64,000 bases of DNA from Vibrio fortis (lineage in GTDB: Bacteria > Pseudomonadota > Gammaproteobacteria > Enterobacterales > Vibrionaceae): positions 124,001 through 188,000 of the forward strand of contig NZ_JFFR01000025.1 in assembly GCF_000695685.1 (NCBI RefSeq), given 5' to 3'. The position numbers were made by a program, and so were the translations under genes. A model generated the notes under the pieces. That model was given only the letters and a program-made list of their open reading frames with translations, did no database searches and was not told where the DNA came from. Positions 1-8,091 of the stretch are shown here, in pieces (position 1 is the first letter of the stretch; each line of letters begins with the position of its first letter).

Positions 1-241
1 CACTAGATTTGTTCTCTAAGGTCGATGAAAAACCTTGAACAATGTCGTCTCGATAAAGAGTAACGTCACAGAAATTGTCGTTATCTTTTCCAAATGTTAT
101 TGAAACGGCAGGTTGTTCATTCATCGTGTATGCAAAGTCTGAAACTGTAATCTGATTAACGCTGAATTCAGGTTCTGACTCAGAGCAGCCTACAAGGGTC
201 AGTGCTGATAATGCTGTTAATGTTAATAATGATTTCGTCAT
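1..241 (-). CDS. Partial lipoprotein, Glo-position phage gene
   Basis: Leftward reading frame of 80 codons, open at the window edge, starting at an ATG (239-241) preceded by an AGGAG ribosome site. The N-terminus is a classic lipoprotein signal: MTKS, a hydrophobic run, then the lipobox LVGC with the acylated Cys at residue 19, followed by acidic residues. The mature part seen so far is hydrophilic and has no motif I recognise. In phage K139 a small exported lipoprotein gene, glo, linked to superinfection exclusion, lies between int and cI; this gene has that position and architecture. The functional link is inference from position. The C-terminus is missing. Confidence 0.75.
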   Translation of the reverse strand, partial: MTKSLLTLTALSALTLVGCSESEPEFSVNQITVSDFAYTMNEQPAVSITFGKDNDNFCDVTLYRDDIVQGFSSTLENKSS

Positions 242-354
242 GAGTTGCTCCTAGCCTATAAATAAAGCTAGATATTAACTTAAAAACATTGGCTTAGATA
301 AGCATTGATGAAACATGATGCGCATTTGTGAGCCGAAGCAAGTGGATGTTTGCT

Positions 355-954
355 TTACTCTTTAATCATGCTCATTGTTACTCGACCAAGCACATTTATG
401 TCTTCTTCTGTTGCTTCAATAGTCGAGTTCCCAAAGCTTATTGCGAGCTTCTTACCAGGTAATCTTTGAACTTGGTTTATAGAGTGAGCGCCGTCTATTT
501 CTATCAGGTAACGACCAGAAGTAGCGTGGGTTTCTTCTGAGTTAATAAAGCATCGTTGACCATCGTGCTCGACGATAATGGTTTTACTTGCTTTCAACCC
601 ATAACCATCAAGAGTAAGTGAGTCGATTGAAAGAGAGCCTCTTTCTTCAAGCTTCCCATTGAGAATGATGTTAATTGAAATGGAGTCCGCTGGGGATTGC
701 TCGTCATCGAATGGTTTACCTTCACCAAGGGCAAGGTACCTAACAGAAGCCCCAGACTTTAGGTGCTCCCTCACAATCAACTCGAATCCTGTCCGATCAT
801 GGTGATGCCAAGTCGAAAACGTAGAACTAGGTACGCCATAGTAGTCACTCATAAGCTCATAAGTCTTACAACCAGTCACTTCTTTTAGCTTTTCGGTAAA
901 TTCCCGCCCCTTCAAGTACTCAAATGGAGGAACTTTTGCTTTTAATCTACTCAT
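355..954 (-). CDS. Phage CI-type repressor (186/K139 family)
   Basis: 199-residue repressor, close to the length of coliphage 186 CI. The first 80 residues form a helix-turn-helix domain of the phage CI repressor family (KLKEVTGCKTYELMSDYYGVPSSTFSTW region). The C-terminal half (about 95-199) is a beta-rich oligomerisation domain like the S24/LexA fold, but I see no Ala-Gly cleavage site with a clear Ser-Lys dyad. Members of this type are usually released by an antirepressor rather than RecA-stimulated self-cleavage. It is transcribed divergently from the Cox-like gene, and the 190-bp gap should hold the lysis/lysogeny switch promoters and operators. Confidence 0.85.
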   Translation of the reverse strand: MSRLKAKVPPFEYLKGREFTEKLKEVTGCKTYELMSDYYGVPSSTFSTWHHHDRTGFELIVREHLKSGASVRYLALGEGKPFDDEQSPADSISINIILNGKLEERGSLSIDSLTLDGYGLKASKTIIVEHDGQRCFINSEETHATSGRYLIEIDGAHSINQVQRLPGKKLAISFGNSTIEATEEDINVLGRVTMSMIKE

Positions 955-1144
955 ATAGCAAACCTGCTTTTACTTAAATGACAAACAATCCTAAAAATAC
1001 CTTCATATGAGATCTAAAGCTGGCTTTTAAATTTAAATCTTGCAAATGAAAGAATTTGATCGTAAGTTTATCCCATACAAGATGATGGCTAACCAATCTC
1101 ACTCAATCGCCATCAAATACACTCAAACAAGTAGGATACCACTT
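955..1144. promoter_or_regulatory. CI/Cox divergent switch region
   Basis: 190-bp gap between the leftward repressor and the rightward Cox-like start. AT-rich, with the palindromic TTTAAATTTAAA at 1025-1036. It must contain the lysogenic and early lytic promoters, but I could not define -35/-10 pairs or operators with confidence. The Cox reading frame could extend upstream to a TTG at 1040, which has no ribosome site. Confidence 0.5.
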
Positions 1145-1345
1145 ATGGCAACTATTCAAATAGCGGTAGACGCACCTTTTTGTACTAAAAAAGAGTTTAT
1201 CCGTCGCACTGGCTGGTCTTCATCTTCCTTAGACCGCGCTATCACTGCAGGTGAAATCCCAGTTCTAGAGAAGAAAGGCAGAAGCGGCAGCGTTCTTATC
1301 AACTTGGTCAAGCTTTACCAACGTGCAGCGGAGCAACAAGTATGA
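1145..1345 (+). CDS. Cox/Apl-like excisionase-repressor
   Basis: 66-residue small basic DNA-binding protein in the position of P2 Cox and 186 Apl: first gene of the rightward early operon, facing the repressor. The segment CTKKEFIRRTGWSSSSLDRAI followed by a basic wing-like GRSG looks like a winged helix of the excisionase/MerR type, expected to repress the lysogenic promoter and direct excision. The start is set at ATG 1145, which has TAGGAT nine bases upstream; the longer frame from TTG 1040 has no ribosome site. The stop overlaps the next start (ATGA). Confidence 0.65.
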   Translation: MATIQIAVDAPFCTKKEFIRRTGWSSSSLDRAITAGEIPVLEKKGRSGSVLINLVKLYQRAAEQQV

Positions 1346-1488
1346 GCTCTGCTATCCCACCTAAAACCAAACTCACTCAGCAAAATGCAATGAGTGAGTC
1401 TTGGGAAGAAAACTACCCAAACAAATGTCCGCTTTGGCTGAATATCATCGGCTGGTCATTCGTTTTCGTTCCTTTCTTCTTTAAATGA
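1342..1488 (+). CDS. 48-residue small phage membrane protein
   Basis: Begins in an ATGA overlap with the Cox-like gene and ends nine bases before the CII-like start, so it is almost certainly translated. The protein starts MSSAIPPKTKLTQQ, has an acidic middle, and ends in a hydrophobic segment (WLNIIGWSFVFVPFFFK) that could span or insert in the membrane. No family recognised. Translational coupling to its neighbours is the main evidence for coding. Confidence 0.6.
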   Translation: MSSAIPPKTKLTQQNAMSESWEENYPNKCPLWLNIIGWSFVFVPFFFK

Positions 1489-1497
1489 GTATTGGTT

Positions 1498-2037
1498 ATG
1501 GACGCAAATAACTCAATGTGTGTATTACGCGAACGCAAACAACAAACTTTTGATGCGGCTTGTTGTGATTTTGTCGTCAATCACGATGTTGAAGCGATAG
1601 CTCGTAAGTTAGAGCTAAGTGGCACGATGCTTCGCAACAAGCTGAATCCGAACCAACCGCATGTACTTAAGCCAGTTGAGTTAGCGTTAATCAGCCGCGT
1701 TTCTGGTGACTACTCAATCGTAAACACGTTATTTGCCAATGATGGTGTTGTAACCATTCCACTTCCAAAAGACGAAGACGAACTCAACTTGCTTGAAAGG
1801 GTTCTTCAGCTAAACGCCCACTCTGGTGAGCTTTCTAGCGATGCGTTAGCCATGTGCACCGCAGAGCGTTTACCGCGATCTACTAAACGCAAAACCTTAG
1901 CCAAGGCGCAAGCCGCTTTGGGCAATCTGGTTTTGCTTATCAATGACCTTGAACACCGCACCACAGGCCTGCAGCCACTAATGCAATTTGGCACAGATTT
2001 TCTGGCTAATGGTGCACCTATTCCAGGCTTAGCCTAA
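1498..2037 (+). CDS. Phage CII-like regulatory protein (CP76 family)
   Basis: 179-residue protein matching the 186/K139 CII regulatory family in length and features: an N-terminal helix-turn-helix stretch (EAIARKLELSGTMLRNKLNPNQPH), then 'LKPVELALISRVSGD', characteristic of the family, and an alpha-helical C-terminal half. In 186, CII activates the establishment promoter for CI. The start is ATG 1498; an upstream in-frame TTG at 1492 is less likely. It is the third gene of the early operon, which matches the K139 order cI, cox, cII. Confidence 0.8.
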   Translation: MDANNSMCVLRERKQQTFDAACCDFVVNHDVEAIARKLELSGTMLRNKLNPNQPHVLKPVELALISRVSGDYSIVNTLFANDGVVTIPLPKDEDELNLLERVLQLNAHSGELSSDALAMCTAERLPRSTKRKTLAKAQAALGNLVLLINDLEHRTTGLQPLMQFGTDFLANGAPIPGLA

Positions 2038-2071
2038 ACAGCCTGAGTCCGATTAAGAGGATATGAACGCC

Positions 2072-2407
2072 ATGAGTCAGTTAGCCAGACAACAAGAAAC
2101 GCAGCCCCAAGTACCGAGCGCAGCAGATAGCATTGCCGCGTGTAAGTCGCTTTTCGATAAAAGTGCAAAGCGTAGAAAGCTACGCGATATGTATAACGAA
2201 ATGAGTGATCGTAGCCGTGGCTTAATTCTGATTGCAGGTGGTATGCCACCAAAAGATTACAGCCGTGAGTTTGATTCATTCGATGACCTTGAGTTGCAAA
2301 AAGTCCGTTCTGGAATGCAGCTACTTAAAGAGATGGTGATGAAGTTCGACCGCAAAGTGGGTGATGTTCGCCGTCTAAAACATTCCGATATCAGCAAAGT
2401 TAATTAA
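2072..2407 (+). CDS. Early phage protein, DUF5347-like
   Basis: 111-residue protein directly after the CII-like gene. It contains 'RRKLRDMYNEMSDRSRGLILIAGGMPPKDYSREFDSFDDLE', reminiscent of small conserved phage proteins (DUF5347) found after cII in P2-like phages; I hold that assignment loosely. No catalytic motif is visible; it is mostly charged and helical. Two starts are possible: ATG 2063, only two bases from AAGAGG, and ATG 2072, eleven bases from it; the second has workable spacing. A strong terminator follows, so this ends the first early unit. Confidence 0.6.
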   Translation: MSQLARQQETQPQVPSAADSIAACKSLFDKSAKRRKLRDMYNEMSDRSRGLILIAGGMPPKDYSREFDSFDDLELQKVRSGMQLLKEMVMKFDRKVGDVRRLKHSDISKVN

Positions 2408-2425
2408 CAGCCTAGCCAGCCATTT

Positions 2426-2450
2426 GCCCCTGTAACAGGGGGCTTTTTTT
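2426..2450 (+). terminator. Terminator after the CII block
   Basis: GC-rich hairpin GCCCC-TGTAACA-GGGGGC followed by seven Ts. It lies between the CII-proximal genes and the next early genes, so it may act as an attenuator within the early operon rather than a full stop. Confidence 0.8.
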
Positions 2451-2474
2451 CGTCTTAGCGTAGGAGCATAGAAG

Positions 2475-2978
2475 ATGAACGAAAACAAATCTGAACTTGA
2501 GCAAGCAAAAGAACTTCACCAAGAAGCCATGGAGTTCTTAACCAAAGCTCGACAAATTCACGACAGCACATTGAGCCATCAACGTAAATTAGCATTTGCG
2601 TTGAGCTCTGTTCTGCCAAAGAACTTCGGCATTATTGAGCATGATGATTTACCACCTGAAGTATTAGCTAATAAGAGTCGCCAACTAGTAGATGTAATTG
2701 CCAATCGTGATCTTATGGATGTGATTAATACCATCATGAATATGGCAATCACCAACAAAGACTTAATTCATACCTCTGTCGACTACGCAGCTTCTGTAGA
2801 TTGTGTTTGTGTTCGCGCAAGCTCATTGAAGCCAGAAGGCGGCTTAACAGTTAATGAAAATATTTTCTTGCAGAGCGACAACGCTCTAGCAGAGCTGTTG
2901 GCAATTGAAGATAAACTGATCGACATAATTGCTGATGCGCATGAAGCCTCTGAAACTATCGCGGGGGTGGAAGCATGA
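2475..2978 (+). CDS. Unknown early phage protein
   Basis: 167 residues, acidic and mainly helical, starting after TAGGAG with good spacing. The N-terminal 45 residues (ELEQAKELHQEAMEFLTKARQIHD) look like a coiled coil. No enzyme motif or known family seen. The stop overlaps the following start, so it heads a tightly packed set of small early genes running to 4614. Confidence 0.6.
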   Translation: MNENKSELEQAKELHQEAMEFLTKARQIHDSTLSHQRKLAFALSSVLPKNFGIIEHDDLPPEVLANKSRQLVDVIANRDLMDVINTIMNMAITNKDLIHTSVDYAASVDCVCVRASSLKPEGGLTVNENIFLQSDNALAELLAIEDKLIDIIADAHEASETIAGVEA

Positions 2979-3382
2979 GCAATATCTACGTCCACCTATT
3001 CAATACATCATTTGAACAGATTGCTGCACGTTTTGAAAAAAGCAGCACCGCACAGCAGGAAGAGATTGTTATCCAGTTAGATGCGATTGCTAAAAAGCTG
3101 ACACCTGTTCAAACCCATCGCCCACTAGAAGAAGTTTTAGCTGACATCAAAGAAGCCATGCAAGGTGATCGGGCTCGTGTCTTCTTCGCTCATACCTATG
3201 TGAGCTGGTATCGCTCTTATCAAAACGAGAATGCGAAACCTCAGCTACACCATTGGTCGCAGCTAGACATGAAAAATCGCAGCTTGTTTATTGAAATGCT
3301 TGCTCTGCGTGATCTTGGTCGTTGGGACGATGAAGCACTTTTTCAATTCGAACAGTACTGCTTGTCAGTTATTGAGGGGTAA
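2975..3382 (+). CDS. Unknown early phage protein
   Basis: 135 residues, start overlapping the previous stop (ATGA) with GGTGGAAG upstream. Helical and rich in aromatic residues (HTYVSWYRSYQNE, HHWSQLDMKNRSLFIEMLALRDLGRW). No recognised domain. Its position between CII and the replication gene matches the variable early genes of P2-like phages (P2 B to orf83 region). Confidence 0.55.
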   Translation: MSNIYVHLFNTSFEQIAARFEKSSTAQQEEIVIQLDAIAKKLTPVQTHRPLEEVLADIKEAMQGDRARVFFAHTYVSWYRSYQNENAKPQLHHWSQLDMKNRSLFIEMLALRDLGRWDDEALFQFEQYCLSVIEG

Positions 3383-3385
3383 GGC

Positions 3386-3787
3386 ATGAGCATGATCACC
3401 GTATTTCGCAAAGATTTAGAGTATGGCCTTCGTGGTGAAGGCTTTACCACTCGCAAAATTGAACAGTTCATCCGTGTGTTCAAAGGCGTTGATTCAAGCC
3501 AAGGCGCAATGCTTCAGCTTGATTCTACTCGCGCTATGTTGGTCAACGTGAATGGTACTGAGCAAGGGTTATGTCTTGAAGACTTTATTACTGCTTGGTG
3601 GGTTTTCTGGGTTGTTGTATTCAACCAATCAACTGATAACGCAATGCATCATCAAGCTTTAGGCGCAATTCGCGCACTTTTCTTTGTTTCTGCTTGCACC
3701 AAAAGCACTAGCCAAAACGCAACCATGCAAATGTGGTGGAGAGACTGTGAGCCGCTACATGGTCATCCAACAGTGGAGGCGATGTGA
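3386..3787 (+). CDS. Unknown early phage protein with Trp-rich hydrophobic patch
   Basis: 133 residues. The ATG at 3386 sits six bases after GAGGGG. The middle has an unusual run of large hydrophobic residues (DFITAWWVFWVVVFNQ) that could be a membrane segment or buried helix, followed by three scattered cysteines. No family recognised. The reading frame ends at the TGA overlapping the next gene's start. Confidence 0.55.
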   Translation: MSMITVFRKDLEYGLRGEGFTTRKIEQFIRVFKGVDSSQGAMLQLDSTRAMLVNVNGTEQGLCLEDFITAWWVFWVVVFNQSTDNAMHHQALGAIRALFFVSACTKSTSQNATMQMWWRDCEPLHGHPTVEAM

Positions 3788-4026
3788 TGCTGCATGAATT
3801 TGTAAGCCACGGAGAAAAACTGAAAGTCACAAATGCAGGATGGGTAAATTCAGCCAGAGCAGTTTATGTCACCTTTACGGGCAACGATGGTTGGGGTGTT
3901 TCAATTACGATTCCAGAGTCAAAGCTCAGTGAGTTTTTAGATGATCCAATTGCCCAGTACGCATTCATTTGGAAGGCCAAAAGGTACCTAGGAATGGAGG
4001 AACCATCATGCAATACGCAGCAGTAA
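3787..4026 (+). CDS. Unknown early phage protein
   Basis: 79 residues, ATG 3787 seven bases after GGAGG; the preceding in-frame GTG at 3784 is less likely. Mixed alpha/beta composition with no motif I recognise. It overlaps the next gene by 19 bases in a different frame, typical of compacted phage early operons. Confidence 0.5.
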   Translation: MLHEFVSHGEKLKVTNAGWVNSARAVYVTFTGNDGWGVSITIPESKLSEFLDDPIAQYAFIWKAKRYLGMEEPSCNTQQ

Positions 4027-4235
4027 TGCTTTGCTCTGGTGGCGGTGTTATCCGCCATGAAGAAACACAAGAAGTCGCCAATGTTTTGGTTGGCGACTTT
4101 GAATCAATGGAAGTGGCAATTGAACAAGCTTGCCAAGACCTAAGTTGCACTCACCTACACAAAGGGGTGATCAGCAAGGGAAAGGGGAAAGGTGGTTTTA
4201 TGTTGGTTACAACTCAAGAACTGGAGGAAGTATGA
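4008..4235 (+). CDS. Unknown early phage protein
   Basis: 75 residues. The start is ATG 4008, eight bases after GGAGG; a longer frame from 3969 has no ribosome site. The sequence reads like a small alpha/beta protein (MQYAAVMLCSGGGVI, then an acidic helix) ending with a basic GKGKGG loop. No family recognised. The stop overlaps the next ATG. Confidence 0.55.
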   Translation: MQYAAVMLCSGGGVIRHEETQEVANVLVGDFESMEVAIEQACQDLSCTHLHKGVISKGKGKGGFMLVTTQELEEV

Positions 4236-4468
4236 GTGATCCAAAACACGTCCTTTGCCAAGACTGCTTAAAGCTGAAGCCGTACACATACGCCCGTCAT
4301 TGCAGTGAAGAGCTGTGTGAATGCGGTGGGGATTTCTGCGGTTGCCCACATTGCCAAATCACAATCGAAGGTTTGCTAGTTGGTGAAACTAAGGCAGCAA
4401 TTCTTGGTACGCAATGTGACATTCACGGTTGGACGCCTGAAGGTATTAAGTCAGAGGAAGCAGTATGA
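4232..4468 (+). CDS. Cysteine-rich, probably zinc-binding early protein
   Basis: 78 residues with eight cysteines in the first 47: CQDC near the start, then C-x4-CECGGDFCGCPHC. The arrangement suggests one or two treble-clef or ribbon-like zinc sites. ATG 4232 follows GGAGG and overlaps the previous stop; upstream extension to 4130 is not supported. Small zinc proteins of early phage operons often act as regulators or modify host proteins; its target here is unknown. Confidence 0.6.
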   Translation: MSDPKHVLCQDCLKLKPYTYARHCSEELCECGGDFCGCPHCQITIEGLLVGETKAAILGTQCDIHGWTPEGIKSEEAV

Positions 4469-4614
4469 GTAACTTAAACCCATATTTGAAAACGTATATT
4501 CGTAAGCAGATTAAGGATGGAGATTTACCCTCAATCTCAGCTGTAAAAATCGCTATAAAAGAGGGTAAGAAAGTCGTTGAATCATTTTCTAAACATGGCT
4601 CGGATCGCGTCTAG
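4465..4614 (+). CDS. 49-residue early phage protein
   Basis: Short frame beginning in an ATGA overlap with the Cys-rich gene, with GAGGAAG upstream. The product is basic with a predicted helix (LKTYIRKQIKDGDLPSISAVKIAIKEGKKVVESF). It overlaps the 3' end of the leftward 4582-4962 gene by 33 bases. Coding support is the ribosome site and coupling only. Confidence 0.5.
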   Translation: MSNLNPYLKTYIRKQIKDGDLPSISAVKIAIKEGKKVVESFSKHGSDRV

Positions 4615-4962
4615 CTTCTGTTCATATTCAGGGTCACTTTCGGGATATATCTCAATGAATTCTTCTTCGGGAATAAAGAAAACATGATCAAATCCTTCAA
4701 TTGAGTCGGAGGCTTTGTTTATGCAGATTAGTCCGTTTTCTTCTAAAAAGTTGGTAATTGAGATGAACTCGTTTAATCCATTTGCAGTGATGGTTCGGTA
4801 AGGGCGTAGCGGTTTGAGGTATTTCTTTGGTTCGATAGGTGGAAGGATGGCAACGGTCATTTCCTTCCCACCAAAACTATTTGAATTGTCTTCGATGTGC
4901 TCAAGCAACATTCCATCAAAGTAATTGAGATTGAATGAATCATTAAGTAACTCAGTTTTCAT
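4582..4962 (-). CDS. Leftward accessory gene inside the early operon
   Basis: 126-residue acidic protein (PEEEFIEIYPESDPEYEQ near the end) on the strand opposite its neighbours, between the small early genes and the replication gene. It starts at an ATG (4960-4962). More AT-rich than the flanking genes. No signal peptide, membrane segment or recognised domain. Its strand, composition and position suggest an independently expressed cargo (moron) gene that can be read in the lysogen. Function unknown. Confidence 0.6.
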   Translation of the reverse strand: MKTELLNDSFNLNYFDGMLLEHIEDNSNSFGGKEMTVAILPPIEPKKYLKPLRPYRTITANGLNEFISITNFLEENGLICINKASDSIEGFDHVFFIPEEEFIEIYPESDPEYEQKLDAIRAMFRK

Positions 4963-5003
4963 TTTAAGCCTTAGTAAAATTATGAAATTAGTAGATTAGC
5001 ACA

Positions 5004-7514
5004 ATGAAAAACACAGCTAAACCAACCTTCACCGAGTCGCAAAAACGTGCAGCCTCCATCGCTTGTCAGCAATGGGGGCATTTGCACGTTTATCCGCAAA
5101 AACCTAAAGCGGTAGAGTCTTTGGCAGAACGCCCTGTGTTTGATCGTGAACCGGAGGGTATGAGTGTTACGGAACGCAAACTATTTGAAGCGAACCCAGA
5201 AGACTTCGAGTGGGCACGAGAAAGAATTAAAGACCTACCGGATTACCTAACCAAGTACTTCGTGACTCGTTACATTTCAGTTTTCGAAAAGAAAAGCAGA
5301 AGAGAAGCGAACATCTTTTTGCGTGAGCGCATGGGGCCAGCTGCAGAGCGTGCGCTTATGGTTTTGCGCAAATACAAAAAACTACCGACAACCCAAAAGG
5401 TTTCTTTGCTTAGTGAAGAGTTTAGCGACACTGAGCAAAGTGACTTTGCCAACAATAAGCAAGCGTACTTTGATTTTGACAAGGTAGAACAAAATCGCAA
5501 GCCAGTAAAAAATCGATTACTCGCAGAGCTTGAGCCATCTGAAATCAAAGAGATGGCTTTTAAAATCTCTGTCATTGTTGATCGCTTTTTTCGATTGGAA
5601 AGCGACAAATATCACGCAAAGACCGAGCTTGGTACCACCATGGCGGTGGTGTTCACCTATGAGCAAGTAGCTAAGTTCGTGACCGATACTTTTGGTGTTA
5701 AGCCTCCTCGCAAGTACAAAGACCAATCCGAACTATCTGCCCTACAAGACATCTCAAGGCTGATCAGCGAGAAGTGGTGGTGTGGCCGTCTTAATAAAAT
5801 CCGCAAAATTATGCGTGAGCACCTAGCCATTGCAATGGGACAAGTATCTTCTAAGGCTTCACCGTATGCGTCTTGGGATTGTGTTCGTGAACACCAAGAA
5901 CAGCAAACGGCCAACTATGAATACATCAAACAGTGTCAGCTATTAGATGAAGAAACAGGTGAAGAAGCTGATTTGTGGGATATGGTCAAAAAGAGTGTGG
6001 CTAACCCTGCGATACGTCGTCATGAATTAATGGTGCGTTGTCGTGGCTGTGAAGACATTGGTAACGAGCTTGGTTTACAAGGTTTGTTCTTAACGCTGAC
6101 CACGCCAGCTAAATATCACAACTCATACAAGAAAGGCGGTTTCATTGGTCACTGGAACGGCGCAAGCCCACGTGATGCACAAACGTACTTAAACAATGTA
6201 TGGCAACGAATCCGTGCCAAGTTAGGCCGCAAAGACATCCGTTGGTTTGGGGTTCGCGTTGCAGAGCCGCATCACGATGGCACACCACACTGGCACTTGC
6301 TTATCTGGGTTAAGCCAGAGGACAAAGAGTTAGTTACAGAAATATTTGTCGATTACGCAACGAAAGAAGACAAGCATGAGCTATTTGATAAACAAGGCAA
6401 GTTTGATCACTCGGCTCGTTGTGATGTAGGTGAAATTGACCCAGAGTTAGGCACCGCAACAGGATACATCGCTAAATACATTTCCAAAAACATCGACGGT
6501 TTCGCTATGGACGATGAAGTGTCCGACGAAACTGGCAAGTCAGTTAAAGACATGGCGAAGAATGTGAGTGCTTGGAAAAGCCGTTGGAACATTCGCCAGT
6601 TCCAGTTCTTCGGTGGTGCTCCGGTTACGACTTACCGTGAATTACGCCGCTTTGCTAACCAGAACAAAAAAGCGTTTATGGAATACCTCTTCATGCAAGA
6701 GCGCGTCGACCTACTCACTATTTACTCGATGTTACAGCGTGATTTGGTTGGGCCTATCAAGCCGAGCAAGCTGATCACCAATGAAGAGTTGATGAAGGTG
6801 ATTGGTGATAGCTACCAAGCACGCACTAAGTCAGAAGATGCAAGCATCACAGACACTTTAAAAGCTGCCGACCATGGTAACTGGCAAGGTTACATCATGG
6901 GGCAAGGTGGCCCATTCGTTAAACGTGAAGATTTGCTGATCGTGAACTCTTATGAGGTTTTGCCGTTTGCTTCACCACATGGGGAAGACGTTCGCAAAAT
7001 TGAAGGTTTCGCGACACCAGAAGAAACCATCAAAACACGCACCAAAGTTTGGACAATCCAGAAGAAGTCCAAGGTTAACGATGATGTTGAAGCGGGGGCT
7101 CTTGCTCTTTCTGGAGCCTCTGGCTCCTCTCGGAGTTCTGTCAATAACTGTACGGAGCCCGAGAAAGTACAGGTCTGCGATCAGCTAACCAGGTTATTAG
7201 CTCCAAATGAAATATTGGCGAATAGCCCACCAAATATTGATGAGTTTGCCTTAACTGCATTGCTAAAAGGCAGCTCACTAAAAGTAGATAACGAGACAAG
7301 TCTTCAAATCCGCCCTGCGGAGGTAGACGAACACGGCAATAAACGCCCAGCACAGCTTGTCGAAGTCAGCCGTGCACCTGCAGATGATCTGAAATGGATG
7401 GATTTTGAAGGGTGGGACCAACTATTTGCTCAACCTGAGCAAGTAAAAGATGAATACCAACAACCAGACCTTTCGTTCTTCCCTGAGTTGGAAAGCGACT
7501 GGCCGCTTAATTAA
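5004..7514 (+). CDS. P2 gpA-type replication initiation endonuclease
   Basis: 836-residue rolling-circle initiator of the HUH superfamily. The metal-binding motif is at His429-Trp-His431 (TPHWHLLIW), and the catalytic tyrosine pair is Y488 and Y492 in YIAKYISKN, the two-tyrosine arrangement known from P2 gpA. It would nick the phage origin, join to the 5' end and drive single-strand displacement with host Rep. The family is usually near 750-800 residues; the extra length is a low-complexity tail after about residue 690. It is the last gene of the early operon and meets the leftward 7511-8080 gene tail to tail with four bases shared. Confidence 0.92.
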   Translation: MKNTAKPTFTESQKRAASIACQQWGHLHVYPQKPKAVESLAERPVFDREPEGMSVTERKLFEANPEDFEWARERIKDLPDYLTKYFVTRYISVFEKKSRREANIFLRERMGPAAERALMVLRKYKKLPTTQKVSLLSEEFSDTEQSDFANNKQAYFDFDKVEQNRKPVKNRLLAELEPSEIKEMAFKISVIVDRFFRLESDKYHAKTELGTTMAVVFTYEQVAKFVTDTFGVKPPRKYKDQSELSALQDISRLISEKWWCGRLNKIRKIMREHLAIAMGQVSSKASPYASWDCVREHQEQQTANYEYIKQCQLLDEETGEEADLWDMVKKSVANPAIRRHELMVRCRGCEDIGNELGLQGLFLTLTTPAKYHNSYKKGGFIGHWNGASPRDAQTYLNNVWQRIRAKLGRKDIRWFGVRVAEPHHDGTPHWHLLIWVKPEDKELVTEIFVDYATKEDKHELFDKQGKFDHSARCDVGEIDPELGTATGYIAKYISKNIDGFAMDDEVSDETGKSVKDMAKNVSAWKSRWNIRQFQFFGGAPVTTYRELRRFANQNKKAFMEYLFMQERVDLLTIYSMLQRDLVGPIKPSKLITNEELMKVIGDSYQARTKSEDASITDTLKAADHGNWQGYIMGQGGPFVKREDLLIVNSYEVLPFASPHGEDVRKIEGFATPEETIKTRTKVWTIQKKSKVNDDVEAGALALSGASGSSRSSVNNCTEPEKVQVCDQLTRLLAPNEILANSPPNIDEFALTALLKGSSLKVDNETSLQIRPAEVDEHGNKRPAQLVEVSRAPADDLKWMDFEGWDQLFAQPEQVKDEYQQPDLSFFPELESDWPLN

Positions 7515-8080
7515 AGCTGAGTAATGGATTCAGAAGGGTCGCCTTGAGTGAGCTCTATTTGTTTTAGCAATTGTTCGTATTCAGCTTTGTCGAGAATCTT
7601 TTTCTGAGAGATTTCTTCAATCATCGGTACGAAACCTTGCTTGCTGCTCCACAGTATAAAAGTAAATACACCTAAAACTAAAATCACTAACATCGATGCT
7701 GTAATACTTTGCCAAACTCCATACATGAAGTTAGTTGATTTAGCATTCCTGAGCTTTCGTTCGTAGTCCTTCCTTTTTTGCTCTAGTTGCTCGTTGTAGC
7801 CAACTTCGAGTTCATCAATTTTCTCAGACTCAGAAAGGTTGGCATATTCATCTAAGATGTTAGCTGCGGCTTCTTCATAGAACGAGAGCTGAGCATCAGA
7901 CGTGGAAATAGCCATGAATGATTCAAGTTTGTCACCAGGTAATGGTTCTTGCTCGCTATCAGTATGAGATTTTATGAAATCAATTTTTTGGCGTTTATAC
8001 ACCGAGTAGGCGACGATGCCTAAGATATCGTTTTCATTCTTTACGAGTTTTTCGTAAATCAAATTGTATTGCTTAGACAT
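7511..8080 (-). CDS. Single-span membrane/coiled-coil accessory protein
   Basis: 189 residues: an acidic helical N-terminal region, a coiled-coil stretch around 85-115 (ELEVGYNEQLEQKRKDYERKLRNA), one transmembrane segment (SMLVILVLGVFTFILW, about 128-146) and a short helical tail. The start is ATG 8080, behind CGGAAA and 11 bases after the stop of the upstream small gene; a TTG at 8095 is an alternative. It lies between the replication gene and the portal block, the position where P2 has tin and old, a known phage-exclusion cargo site. No known exclusion family recognised; the role is inferred from position. Confidence 0.65.
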   Translation of the reverse strand: MSKQYNLIYEKLVKNENDILGIVAYSVYKRQKIDFIKSHTDSEQEPLPGDKLESFMAISTSDAQLSFYEEAAANILDEYANLSESEKIDELEVGYNEQLEQKRKDYERKLRNAKSTNFMYGVWQSITASMLVILVLGVFTFILWSSKQGFVPMIEEISQKKILDKAEYEQLLKQIELTQGDPSESITQL

Positions 8081-8091
8081 GTTTTCCGTAA

